Source: Euwallacea fornicatus (Eukaryota > Arthropoda > Insecta > Coleoptera > Curculionidae). From it: 64,000 nucleotides of DNA. The notes beneath the pieces are model-generated. The model was given only the letters and a program-made list of their open reading frames with translations, had not been told where the DNA came from and did no database searches. Positions 9,650 through 21,300 of the stretch are shown piece after piece. Numbering within the stretch: the first letter of the stretch is position 1; each line of letters begins with the position of its first letter. Both the position numbers and the translations under genes were made by a program. The stretch covers positions 806,001-870,000 of the forward strand of contig NC_089547.1 of the NCBI RefSeq assembly GCF_040115645.1. The letters are read 5' to 3'.

Positions 9650-12451
9650 ATTGTTTCATCGGTTTATTCCTGGCAGCTGCGATTTGGGAAAACAATGTAA
9701 GCCCAATTTTGAAATGCAAATATCGCGAAAACGGTTAAACGTCAACGTGAGAAATATTTTTGAAGTCAAAAAATAAAGGTCTATTCAATTTTTATGAAAT
9801 ATACAGGGTGCTCCATTGTAAATTTGCGGAATTTGTGTATTTTCTTAACTTCGCAGTTTTCATCTGTTATATTACGTAACATTTTCTGTTGATTTAGGAT
9901 AAATCCACAAATTTCGGTATTTAATTGTTTTCTTTTTTTTTATAATAAAAGTAGTAGACGATTCGTAAATATATGGCTCAATCCTGTAGTCCCTGTTTTT
10001 TTGGTCACATACTTGAATTGGCTAGATTTCAGTAAACAGTATTCACAAAATCATTTTGCCCTGTAAAATAAAACTTTCACCTTTTTTCTTTACAAGAACT
10101 AGAATTTGAGCATGATCCTGTCCAGGTAAATCGGTAAAACTGCAATTTATCGATAGAAGACCCTTCTGGCTTCCCAATCAAATATCCTAGCCGTAGTAGG
10201 CCTGTGTGTATTAGCCATCAGTTTTAGTACCTAAGAACTTCGCAGTACTTGTAAACCCTTTCTTGATCGAATTGTCCCCTTCACGTGTAGTTCGCTAGCC
10301 GAATTCTTCATTTTTGTGAACTTGATTGAGGTACATTATTTAACAGTGAATTAAATTACTTCGTAAGTTGTTCCCGAGTTTGCTGTTCCAAGACCCATTA
10401 CAGTCCGAACGCAATTACCCACAGTTATTTTAGAGGTCATTTTCTAAATTCCGGAATTTCGGCAGTGTTTGCGAATTACATCACTTCTGGTCTTTCGAGC
10501 CGCAAACACTTTAATTTTAGTACTATAAAAAGGACACATACATTTCGGTCCCGCGAGACGGACGAAGCACGCTTCTGGACGCGGCCAGCCGGAAGCGCGT
10601 CATCAGTTTGGTACCTCTATGATGTTTCCACCCGTATTACCGCCAAATGCATGATTAGCCCTGACCCTTCGATCAGGACCTTCCAACGTCCACTGGCGGA
10701 GTGGTTTAATGCATTTGAGGTCGATAACGATTATTCTAGAAACCAAAGGCATTTGAGCCTAATTAAACGCTGCAGGCAGAAGCCCGGCAAGTTTCCTATT
10801 GCTATTGGTATCGCCTTGTTCTAATAGTAAACTTCACAGAACTGCAGAAAATTGACGGCCTCAATAGGTATCTTCATGGCTATTCCATAAGCCCTAAAAC
10901 CCCTTCAATAAATTAGCAACTTCTCATTAATGCAATTCCGTTTAAACTTTAGAGGTTTTTTATCTTTTATTGCGCCATCAATAATTTACAACCGCGATCG
11001 TTTTATGGCTGGAGCAAAATGCCCTTTTAAGCCTATTTCTTACTCATTTCCTTCGCAAAGCCATATCCCGCAAGCTCAAAACGTAATTTCTAGTCTCGGT
11101 CAACCCAAAAGATATATATATATTAGATCTAGACCCAACCGGGCCCGCCCAAAAAGCCCCATTTCAGTCTCTCATTAAATCGGAGCGTTAATTTATGCAG
11201 AGGGACCATAGAAAATAGAGCGTCTAATTGTTAGAGCGTATATTAATTTGTGTCTCTCTATCACAGAGTTAGAGCAAGTTTGTAATTACGTAAATACAGC
11301 GTTAGTGAAACCCAAAAGGCACGTTCCATGAATCCAATTAATTAAATTCCCGTTTGTGCTCTATCGGAAAAGTTTTAATTGCGCTATGACGGATGTCTTG
11401 TGAAAAATTTTAAGTTTGGCAACGCTGCGTAATCGCTCATCAAAATCGGCATGCAGAAGGTGCGACTTGTCCCATTGCGACGAGAAGACTTGAATAAAAT
11501 CGAAACTCTGCTGCTTTTTAAATTAGCGAAAACATTGAAAATGTGTTAAAAGAAAATCCTGAGAAGTATTATCGACCCCGGCTATGCCGTTTCTTTCACT
11601 AATGAATGTATTCATAACTAATGCCGTTTTCCCAGTCACGGATTTTCGCCTGTTTTAAACGTTTAATATCTTAAAGTGTACTCTATGGTAGATATTAACG
11701 TAATTACGCTAATGTTACTTAATTATAAACGTTATTTATAGGAGTAATACTCATTAAAACCAGGAATATGTTCAAGTGTGAAAAATTTTCAAAAAATTGC
11801 CGCAAAGTATAAAAGCGACAGCTGACAGTTGACGCCCCAACACTCAGTAATACTGCTACAACTAAATGCGGAGTGGGAGAACAGACAGTTTTGGTCGATC
11901 TTCAAAGATTTTTATGGCGAAATGTTACTTTCGATTATGTTCAACAATATACTTTGAATACAATGATATGCGCAACTTCTTCGGGGTCTTAGCTGTGCAC
12001 TCCTTAGATCATAAAACGGGATAGCTGTAGAAATTCCGATGATATTACATGATTCTTACATCGACGATCTAACAACTAGAAGACAGTATGTGATTTCCGA
12101 TGAGGAACCATTAAAACGGTTGATTTCTCTTCTGAGCCAACCGAAGACATTTTAAGTGACTGATTTCATTTTGACAGTGATAGCGACAGCTTGCTGACAC
12201 TGATAATGACAGTTGTTTGAGAGTGACGGTGACAATATTTTTGCTGAACGTACAGAGTTCTATAGTTCTATATTCTAAACTTAATCCATAACAAATTTAT
12301 GTGGATATTCTTCTAATTCTCTTATTTTATCCGTGTTTTTTGGGATTCCTCCATTCTCGCTCATCCATCGATAGGGTGTCTAAAGATTCGAGTAATGAAT
12401 GTAAATTTGTGCTTCCGAAATTAAAATGAAAGGTAATACTTTTCTTTACTA
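9650..12451. other. intergenic, no gene recognised
   Basis: A solo transposon-end sequence (ATATACAGGGTGCTCCA) lies at about 9,803, with no partner end found nearby. The GC-richer part at 10,540-10,700 has an open frame on the plus strand, but without motifs or clear splice sites. The remainder is AT-rich and unremarkable. Confidence 0.4.
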
Positions 12452-13162
12452 TACAGGGTGTTTTTAAAAACATGGTCTAACTTTAAGGGGTGATTCTTTG
12501 AGTAATTATTAGACCAAAAGTGGAAATAAAGGAATCTTTTAAGCTAGAAATTGGAGAAAAAGCAAGCAAGAAAAGCGCTTTCTTAAAACTAAACTTGTAC
12601 CAATAGTAGTTTCTTTTAAGTAAAAAAATATTTAACAATAAATAACATGAAACTTACAATAGCCGCTGAAATATCCTCCTGGAACTTCAATGCAAGCACT
12701 AGTTCGTCTTAAGATCGATTACCGAACACTTTGAAATATTCCCGGCATGTATCTAATCTGATTACTTGGATCCCGTATTCGTTGGTTAATTATTCTTCAG
12801 TGTGGACCGGAGTTCTATAAATGCACGACTTTATATGCTTCCAAAGGAAAAAATCTAGCGGATTTAAATCTGGTCGTTTGGGTGGCCATGACTCCTTAAT
12901 GTGAAAAAGTATAAAAGTTTTAAAAGTCAGCAGCACGTATATAACAATAATAATAAAAAATAACAGTGCCAAATTTCAATAAAATCGACCAAAGGATCAT
13001 TCGTTTTTTTACGAAAAAACGATATTTTAAGAAAAGTTCAAAACCCTGTATCTCTGAAAACGAAGCATTCCAGGACCTATGTTTATATAAAGTTTTAGCC
13101 TTAGAATCGCACAAAGGATCACGCCATGAAGTTTGGCCACGTGCTTGAATAACACCCCATAC
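12452..13162 (-). mobile_element. IS630/Tc1/mariner-superfamily deletion derivative with transposase tail
   Basis: The left end begins ATACAGGGTGTTT and runs through AACTTTAAGGGGTGATTCTT. The right end, reversed, has GGGGTGTT, AACTTCATGGCGTGATCCTT and ends its inner part with AGATACAGGGTTTTGAA. The two are diverged inverted repeats of the kind seen at 17,098-17,672. Inside, the minus strand at about 12,795-12,895 reads SWPPKRPDLNPLDFFLW then YRTPVHTEE, the third catalytic block of the same transposase family as the relic at 1,209-3,790. The rest of the gene is gone. Confidence 0.65.
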
Positions 13163-14252
13163 ATTATACATACTGCATGTTCAGTTACATAGGAAAATGC
13201 ACGGTCGACGTTTGAAAAAATCACGGAACAACGTTGCCATATTTATAAAGAATCTCTTGTCATTGGGAACAGGAGTGTGCAAAAGGATGCCAGAGATTTC
13301 GAAGTGATTACGTACATAATTTATAAGGAGCAATTATTTCAGAATTAATCCTGGAAAATCCTTATTAAGAGGGTGTCCGTTTAAAGGATTTAAATTGTGA
13401 AAATATTTCTGATAAATGCTCATAAATCCGACAGTGAAGAGTAGTACCACGGACCGATGTTGCTTAAGTATATTGGATGACTCACATATAGGAGAGGTAG
13501 CAATCGAGCAGCGATAATGTACCAATATTTTTGCAGTTTAATAATTAGGTCTCAGATCAGAGGCGCATTGTTGCATAAATTATCCATTTAGGTACCTCTT
13601 TGGTGCTGGAGATTTCTCCAGAGGCGCAGCCAAATAAATGTTGTCGGTTTTTTTCCGGGACGATCTAAAGTATGTGTGCCAAAGGTTGGGTGATTTGTAA
13701 ACGGTTCTTCGAGCCCGGAAAGAAATCGGAGTCTCTCCAAACCCATTCTTTATCCGTATCCGGCACACAAGATAATCCGTTTTCTAATGGAAGTGCCTCG
13801 TCGTTTGTCTGTTTTGTGTAGCCATTTGCTTAAAAAAAAAAAAAAGAAAAAACAGAACTTACGAAACTTTTCTATGATTTAACAGCTGTAAATGCGAGGT
13901 TTATAGCCTGCGCCCTCTTAATTCGCCTCCGGTGGCCGCCAGATTGCGGTTATTAAAGCTCCAAGGTCCAAGGGAAATAAACAAAACGCGTTCTCTTTAG
14001 AAAATTGATCGTCGGACTGATGGAAAAGCGATTATCCAGGGAAGCACGACGCTTAAGTCCCGTTCACAGGAAAGGGATGCTAAGAAGGGATCAAACGGTA
14101 TAACCCTGGAAACACGTCATTTTTAAGAGAAAAACTTTGTTATATCCGGTGATGAGTTAAAATGAAAGTTTTCAATCGGATTTCTGCTGGGTGAATACGT
14201 AGCTGCGAATTCAGCCTTTGAAGGCAAAATGTGCATAACGCGATAAAAGAGC
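13163..14252. other. intergenic, no gene recognised
   Basis: Short overlapping open frames without motifs, and an A-rich stretch at about 13,830-13,855. Nothing else stands out. Confidence 0.4.
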
Positions 14253-14541
14253 ACAGGGTGTTCCGAGAATGCATGTCAAAACTGGTATTATGAGATTAGT
14301 TGGGTCAATAAGTTAAGATTTAGTTCAAAAATCATTTCAAGAAACTGTCTCGTTCAGACGCTGTTGTATGGAATTTCTTATGAAATTTATAATTTTTTTA
14401 AATTTTATGTATTAATTTTATTTACGCTATAACTTGTAAACAAACGAAAATCGGATAACAACATTTGAGTTTTTTTACATTTATTTTTCATGTACAACAC
14501 GCTCCTGAAGTTTGGCACGATCCTCCCGACTCACCCTGTAT
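14253..14541. mobile_element. short MITE with CAGGGTG ends
   Basis: The left end (CAGGGTGTTCCGAGAATGCA, then GTCAAAACT) and the right end read in reverse (CAGGGTGAGTCGGGAGGATC, then GTGCCAAACTTCAGG) are imperfect inverted repeats of about 40-50 bp. There is no coding content. The size and ends fit a miniature inverted-repeat transposon related to the larger transposase relics here. Confidence 0.5.
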
Positions 14542-14799
14542 ATACGTATTTGTGCTATATCTGGAGAATATTTCAATTGAAAAATAAACTTTAAAAAATG
14601 TTGATACATTTTTATGGTATTTTTCATAAGTGCCATCAGCGTTCACATCGACAAATATCGATAATTATCGGAGTGATGGCAAATTGGTGTTCAGCATGGC
14701 AATCCCAAAAAAAATGATCAAAATCCTCTACATTCGGATAAAATCACAGTTTGTGTCTGTAAATGCTTAACGTTATGTGGCAACGATTGATAAGTTGTT

Positions 14800-15185
14800 T
14801 CTTTGCCATCGTTTTACAATATGGATGCAGTGAAGCATAGCTTCGACAAGATGGAGCCACGCCTCACACATTGAGAATTTCAAGGCTTCTTCTGAAAAAA
14901 GCCTTTTTCAGGCGACTCATCTTGAACAGTGGAAATATCTCATGGCCCGTGCGCTCTTCAGATTTGACTACCTGCGACTACTTCCTGTAGGGCAACTTGA
15001 AATCGGTTGTTTGCGTAAACTGTCTCGCAACCGTGGAAGTTTCGTAGAACATTACTCGTGACGCCGTGGCCAACATGCGGTTGGCTATGACGACCGAGAG
15101 GCACTTTAGGGGACTGATCGAAAAATGCGTCAAAACGAACAGTCAGCACTTGTCAAATATTCTTTTTAAAACCACTCAATTGAAT
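14800..15185 (+). pseudogene. IS630/Tc1/mariner-superfamily transposase fragment
   Basis: Plus-strand frames read RQDGATPHTLRISRLLLKKA, then WPVRSSDLTTCDYFL followed by a stop in place of the usual Trp. Next come GNLKSVVCVN and DAVANMRLAM, and a final ECV/KCV...HLSNILFKT-type tail. These are the second and third catalytic blocks and C-terminus of a transposase family widespread in insects, distinct in sequence from the one at 1,209-3,790. Frame changes and stops make it a relic. No matching terminal repeats were assigned with confidence. Confidence 0.7.
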
Positions 15186-15887
15186 TTTCATGTTATTATA
15201 GTTACTTAGCAAAAAATAAATAAAAATATATACCGAGTGCTGTTTTTACTTGAGTTTAGAAAAAGAATGTTTCATTATCGCACCCTGTATTTTATGAATA
15301 TATTCGTTCCTCTGATTAGATGATTTTCACAAAAGTGAATAAGAAAAATCACTGGTCGCAGCCTGAAGCTCTTCTTGATGCTGTTGAGAAAACCCTAAGT
15401 ACTGCGTAGGCACTTCATTGGAAGTTTTTGTGACCAGAACGGACAAGGAAATTATTCTTAAATTCGGGGTTGAAAGTAAAATTGGATATTGTTCTGGATG
15501 AGAATTTTCTTTACTGTCCCGGAATGTTCATACCACGTTATTTCACAAAAGACTCTCTTGACAGTAATGAATCTTTTCTTGTCTCGTAGTGCAATATACT
15601 ATTGTTTAATATTCATAATTGCTCTTGGGATTAGAGTGCTAAGCTGAGAATTTTATTTATTATCAGGTTCTTAGTCAAAGTTAAAGTCCGTTTGCCAACT
15701 GCCAGTTTTGAGGCTTATTAAAAATGTCGTACCCTTAAAACTACACCTCCTACAGTTTCATCCACGACCTAATAATTGCGATTTTATAACGCACCAAATT
15801 GGCTTACTCCCTAGTTTTATTTAAGAGTTTAAGTACGTTCACTTTCATAGGAAGTACACCACCTAGTAACAATAATAATTAAGTATT

Positions 15888-16318
15888 TTAATTTTCGCAA
15901 AATAGTGCCTTATAACAGAGTAGTAGTTGATCAAAGTTTCAGTAAAGAAACCAACATTTATTAATAAAAGAGATAATAATAAATGACGTCGCCTTGTATA
16001 GCAATGTAAGCATGCACCCTTCGTGGCATGGTTTGCAACAAATGATCAATAGCCTCTTCTGGGATATTGCATTCCAAAGTACTTCAAGGTGGTGTCGTAG
16101 ATCATCCAAGTTGTTTGGAGGCCTCGGTAAATTTCGAGGATGGCGACTCATCGTGTCCCAAAGATGTTCGATGGATCATAGGTCCGGTGACCGCGCAGGC
16201 CAAGGCACCAATTCCAACCATTTCCAATTATGCTTGTTTCAGGTCCTTCTTTGCTGAAACTCTGATCAATTGATGCTTCATTCTGAAGCGTTATTTTGCC
16301 AAAATTACAAAAGTCAAT
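15888..16318 (-). mobile_element. Tc1-like internally deleted copy (MITE-like)
   Basis: The left end (TTTTAATTTTCGCAAAATAG to GATCAAAGTTTCAGTAAAG) and the right end read in reverse (TTGTAATTTTGGCAAAATAA to GATCAGAGTTTCAGCAAAG) are inverted repeats of about 65 bp. Between them the minus strand keeps WDMMSRHPRNLPRPPNNLDD, the C-terminal piece of a Tc1 transposase (about 15,990-16,170), and then runs straight into the other end. It is therefore an internal-deletion derivative of the same family as the outer relic at 8-4,015, to which it is highly similar over about 330 bp. Confidence 0.75.
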
Positions 16319-17097
16319 TATTATTATCACTGGGTGGTGTATTTCATATGGAACTTAGTATACTTTTCCTCAGAGATCTGGTACGTTTAAAGTAAAATCA
16401 GAGAGTCCAAACTGCAAAAGCTTCTAGAAACTTGAAAAATCCCCGATGCAATAAATCTACAGATAAAGATGGTGATGTATGGGGATCCCGGAAGCGATAA
16501 GATATACAATGGCAGTTAACTGGGGAAAAGTTGCGCAATGTGGGGACATTGCGCGCCCCCTTCGTCGATGTGAGATATCTCTTTTCCTGTTAAATATGTT
16601 TAAAATGATGGGTTTGAGTTCGGTTTTTCCTGGTATTATTTTTAAGGTGTTGCCAAAAACACTTTTCCTGCTGTGCGAAACGATGGAAAAAACCAATATT
16701 GATTCGGGTCGCTTATTTACTCCGAATCCTCATAGTCAGACATGTTCAACAGTTTACTCAATAGTATAGAGAAAAAAAGAAAGATTGCGTTTTTTTCTGA
16801 TCTGAGAAAAAATTGGAAAAATACTTAAAAATAAAAAAAGTATATCGAAAAGCAGGCAGATAATTGGTGTTTTCCAAAGCTGCTTGACTTAATTTAAATA
16901 TCTAATAAGAACGAAAATTACACACATCATTATTTCGATACAATGAGTGTCGTAATAACCTTTAGACTAGAGCGTGAAATTTCCCTAGAAAAACATTTTT
17001 CTTTAACTTTTTACCGGGTAACTTTAATGAGATTTTGCACGCTTCCCGTGGCACGCACATATGAATGTGATATTGTTCGATAAAAATGTTCAAATTA
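16319..17097. other. intergenic, no gene recognised
   Basis: An open plus-strand frame at 16,479-16,769 has no motif or splice support. Nothing else was found. Confidence 0.4.
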
Positions 17098-17672
17098 TAC
17101 AGAGTGTTTCCTAACTACGTGTAAAAAATTTAAAGGCGTAATCTTCGACTGATTTTGAGTCAAAAATGTCTAATAAACATATGTCCGCAAATGCCTTGTT
17201 TCCAAGATACAGGGTGTTGACTGAAAGACGTTGAAAAAGGTTTCTAAAGGTTTGGTGGTATTTACTAACTGGTTTATTGTTAGTTTTTTTTGCTACTTCC
17301 ACTACTATAAACAAGATAGTCAGTGTTATTTTGGTGTTTTACTCTCTAAAGTGAAAGAATTTAATTCTGTGTCCGAAAAATCTAATTATACCTTAGTTTT
17401 GAAAATTTTTCAAATGCTCAATTACACTAATCAAGAAATGGCCAATATGGTTTTTGTTTACGGCCTTGCTGATGGTAATTGTCTTTTCTAAAATTCAAAT
17501 ACCCAAATTGAGTCATTTTGGAAATAAAATCTCTTTTTCTTGTCACATTTTAACACCCTGTATTTTGGAAACAAGGCATTTGCGGACATATGTTTATTAG
17601 ACATTTTTGACGCAAAATCAGTCGAGGATTACGCCTTTAAATTTTTTACACGTAGTTAGGAAACACCCTGTA
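17098..17672 (+). mobile_element. MITE with ~120 bp near-identical inverted repeats and a transposase N-terminus remnant
   Basis: The first 120 bases (TACAGAGTGTTTCCTAACTA onward) and the last 120, reversed (TACAGGGTGTTTCCTAACTA onward), differ at only about four positions. Both inner ends finish in TACAGGGTGTT, so the tip motif is repeated at each end of each arm. TA dinucleotides flank the element. Within it the plus strand at about 17,420-17,488 reads YTNQEMANMVFVYG then LADGN, which matches the start of the transposase family in the relic at 1,209 (YTNAEMTRMHF). The element is thus an internal deletion of an autonomous copy. Confidence 0.85.
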
Positions 17673-18357
17673 TATTAGAGAAAATAGAAGGATTATTCTA
17701 AAGTTTAATCGCTACTTCAAAGAACCAAATACACTTTTGCCGACCTATTCTGTATTGTGAAATTTTTCTCAATTTTCCGCATCTGTTCAGGATCATCAGG
17801 ATTTTTTTGGAAAAAGGACCGCGAATTTTGTACGAAATTTTAGAATCGTCCATAAAAAAGTACAGTCCTTTACAATTTTACTTTAAAACAAAAATTTCGC
17901 ATTTGTAAATTACATAGACGAAGTTTTCCTTCTCTCGCATATTATACGTATTTCCGTTTATTTTATACAAGGTGCCTCCGAATATAGTGCCATAAATTCA
18001 ATCACCTCTTCTAGGTCCCAAAACATGACTAAAACTTCATATACACATATATCGAAAAAAGTTTCGTTTCCGATATACTCGGTGTGAAGGGTTGGTTCCT
18101 GAAGATGACTTTTTTACTACGATTTCCGAAACCATTAAAGATGAATTAATGCAGTCATGTATTTTATTGCAACGTTTAATGCTCTTTCTGAATCCTTATA
18201 AAGAAATTAACAAATTTTTCCAGGTGCCGGTAATACAAGGGAGCACTGCTTAAAAAGTGCCCAAACTTTTTCTACTTAACTTTATTGAAGATTTGACAGG
18301 AAAAATATGAAATTTGAAGATTTTTTAGTGGTTTCAAACTAATTTCTCTTTTTCCAG
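17673..18357. other. upstream of the channel gene, nothing recognised
   Basis: AT-rich DNA ending in a good pyrimidine tract and acceptor (TTTCTCTTTTTCCAG) immediately before 18,358. That acceptor implies at least one further exon upstream, which I could not locate. Confidence 0.4.
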
Positions 18358-21300
18358 AGACACCGAGTGCGATGCGTGATAAATGCCATGTGGAGCTATG
18401 TTATGGCAGCCGCAAGGAGTAACGTGAGCACTAGAGCCGGCTCTGTGTTTACGGTGCAGACGGGCAACAATTTCGGCGACCCCGGCCCCTGCAGGGACGG
18501 GCTCAATTCATGTTCGTTTCAGCCGAACCGCACCAATCACATCACCCGGAGCTTCTCGAGAAACGATTTCAATGCCACCTTGTCCAGGGATGGATCCAGG
18601 GACGTGCTGGCCGAAGTCCGAGTCCACAAGGCTTATGAGGGGCACAGTTTGTCGGAGACCACTCTGGATAATCCATCGCAAGTGAGCATTCCTGGAAAAC
18701 TTCAAATTAGAAATTTTCTAAGAGTTGCTAACTTTTAATTGATAGCTCCGACGTTCGCGCGTCGTTGGTGCTAGTCAATGAGGAATAGTTGGGAAAGCTA
18801 TGAACCCCATTTATTGTACAGTTTGACGCGTTTGCTTAGGCTTCAATGAAGAGTTTTTAACGAGTTTTCGGAAGCTTTGTAAACATGAAAAGAATATCCG
18901 GTTTTTGCATTTTCCAACAGCCGAAATTCCCTTCTGTTTGCGCCCAGTTTCGAATAAAAACTGCCCTTTTTACCTAATCGAATTCGGGATTTCCAGGCTT
19001 TCAATGAAATGTAGAATTCCGTATCTAGCCACTTTTCTTACCAGACCAGCTTCTAATTTTATTGCTAGGGGAAGTCTTTTGTTCCGGATGCGAGCTGACC
19101 CTGACTGTTATGTTCTGCGTGGGTGCCTCTGAGGGTTACACACCCGAAGTCTTCATGCTGGACACCCTTATCTTGGACATACCGTATTGTAGTAAAAAAA
19201 TTCGAGGGTGAGGAGAGGTATTATGGAGATTATAAAACGAACGTTACAGCATACTGACCTGACGATGACCAGACCGTGAATTCCGACCGATGATAATATG
19301 AATGGTCCGTTACTTATTAATATGTCCGATGCATAAGGAATGATTTATTTATTCCATCCATTGCTTCTCAACAATTTTGCACGAGGAGGTTTATAAATAA
19401 CTCATGTTATAAATAACTCTAAATATTAGGAGGACATTCTCAATATCAGTTTATATCAATTTAACCTGGAATAAAAGTCGATTTCTTCCCCTAGGTTGTC
19501 TAACTGAAAAGCAACGTGATTTACGGGATGGTACAAAGAAGGTCATCCTGGCACCTTAAAGTCCGACGAAGTAATATGCCACGACCTGATCAGTGTCCTC
19601 AACTTAAGAGGTTCTAGGGTGTATGCGGATGGTATAGTCCGATATAATTGGAATTTCATTCGAGATTTTATATGGCCAATTTCAGCGAGATTTTCGGCCA
19701 GAAGCGACTAAATAAACTATAAATCTTATCTGTAGCTGGTGTTTTCAGTTGTTTGCAGATTCAATATATTTCTCGTATATACACCATACGTAATCCCCTT
19801 TAAAGCTGATTTCCTCGTCATCACTTTTCAACAAGAAATTTTATAGTTCTTATTCTGTCATGTTTGTCCATCAAAGAGAATTTTCGTTTTGTTTACGATT
19901 TAAATTTTGAATCTTCGGACCAAACCAAAGGGACCGGATTACTGGGGATGATAAGGGACGTTCTAAATTCGACACAACATAAAATATTTTACTTTGTGAA
20001 CCTGAACTTTGAATGAATGAATGAATGAATGAATGGGAGGAAGGCGAAAGGCACGAAGAAAGCCCCTTATGAGACCCGTTCCGTCCCATCTAAGTGGAGT
20101 TAGATTAGTCCCGTCAGCGGACGGTTTGTTAAATAAAACGGTAGATCTTGTTAATCTGTATTAAGTTTAGTCAAGTTAGGTTAAACCTTATTATCAAGCC
20201 GAAATATTTTATTAAATTTCTTAAATTCTTGAACTAAAAAAAATCAAATTATGTCTAGAGAGTCTGAGTTAGTTGTCCTGTAAGACACATTGCAGTCAGA
20301 CAAGGGAAAATGGACAACTCCATCGATTTCCTTTATAAAGACGGATACGTAATTAAGTATAAATGTGGAATAACTTTAAATTTTCGTGTTTATCTCAACT
20401 TCTCTTTTCCCAAACTATTGACGTAATTTCACGTTTGGTCGAGATAATTGATCCTTATCCTATGATTTTTTCCGAAATGCACGCAAACGGCATTTTTTTC
20501 AGGTTTAAGAACGTTAAGTGAAGAAACACATGGTTGACTTAAGGACGATTCGCCTTATCGGTCAACTCACTGCCTGGTCACGGTCCGGTCAAATATTCTA
20601 ACATTGATTCTGTATCGCTTGATCGTGGCTTGACTGCGATCCTTGGTGTGAATGAACATCAAGAAATTAATGTTACAATGTGTAACCTGATCATCACCAG
20701 ACCACCTGCCAGGTAATGATCAAATATAGAGTGTTTCATAATTCTTTTCGAAAAATCAAAATTTCAAAAATATTTCTATTCGCTTTAAGCAAATCGAAAA
20801 AGTCTGGAAATTACAGCTACCTTGAAAAGTGGAAGAACTTATCAACTTTTCGAGAACAATTAATATTTGGAATAGGGAATGGTATGTAATACACCCAGGT
20901 GTATAGAGTGCCGTAACTCAAATCGACCGTTAAGGACAAAGTGCATGGATACAATTTCATCACCAAAAATTGAAAGAACTGCCAAAAGCGATAGAAATTA
21001 GAGAAGCTTGACCCTGTATGTTTATTAATATACAACGTGTCAATTGGTAAACGAAATACCCTCGATATTTCTCGATATACTCGATATTCGAGAAAATTGA
21101 ATATATGCAAAAACACGTCGTATTAAATTTCAAGGGGGACATGCTTTAAGTCGGTGTTCTATTATATTGCATGTACCTTCTAGCGAGGCTGAAACAACTA
21201 CTGAAACGTTAAATGGGAAAGGGGGTTGAGGTATTCCTCACTTGAAAGGTCTTTCGATTACCTTTCCAGATGTGTCAGTTTTTTTCTCATTGAGAGATTT

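Noticed and set aside
10465..10824. 119-codon plus-strand open frame in a GC-richer patch
   Set aside because: No recognised domain, no convincing splice sites and an isolated position; it could be chance.
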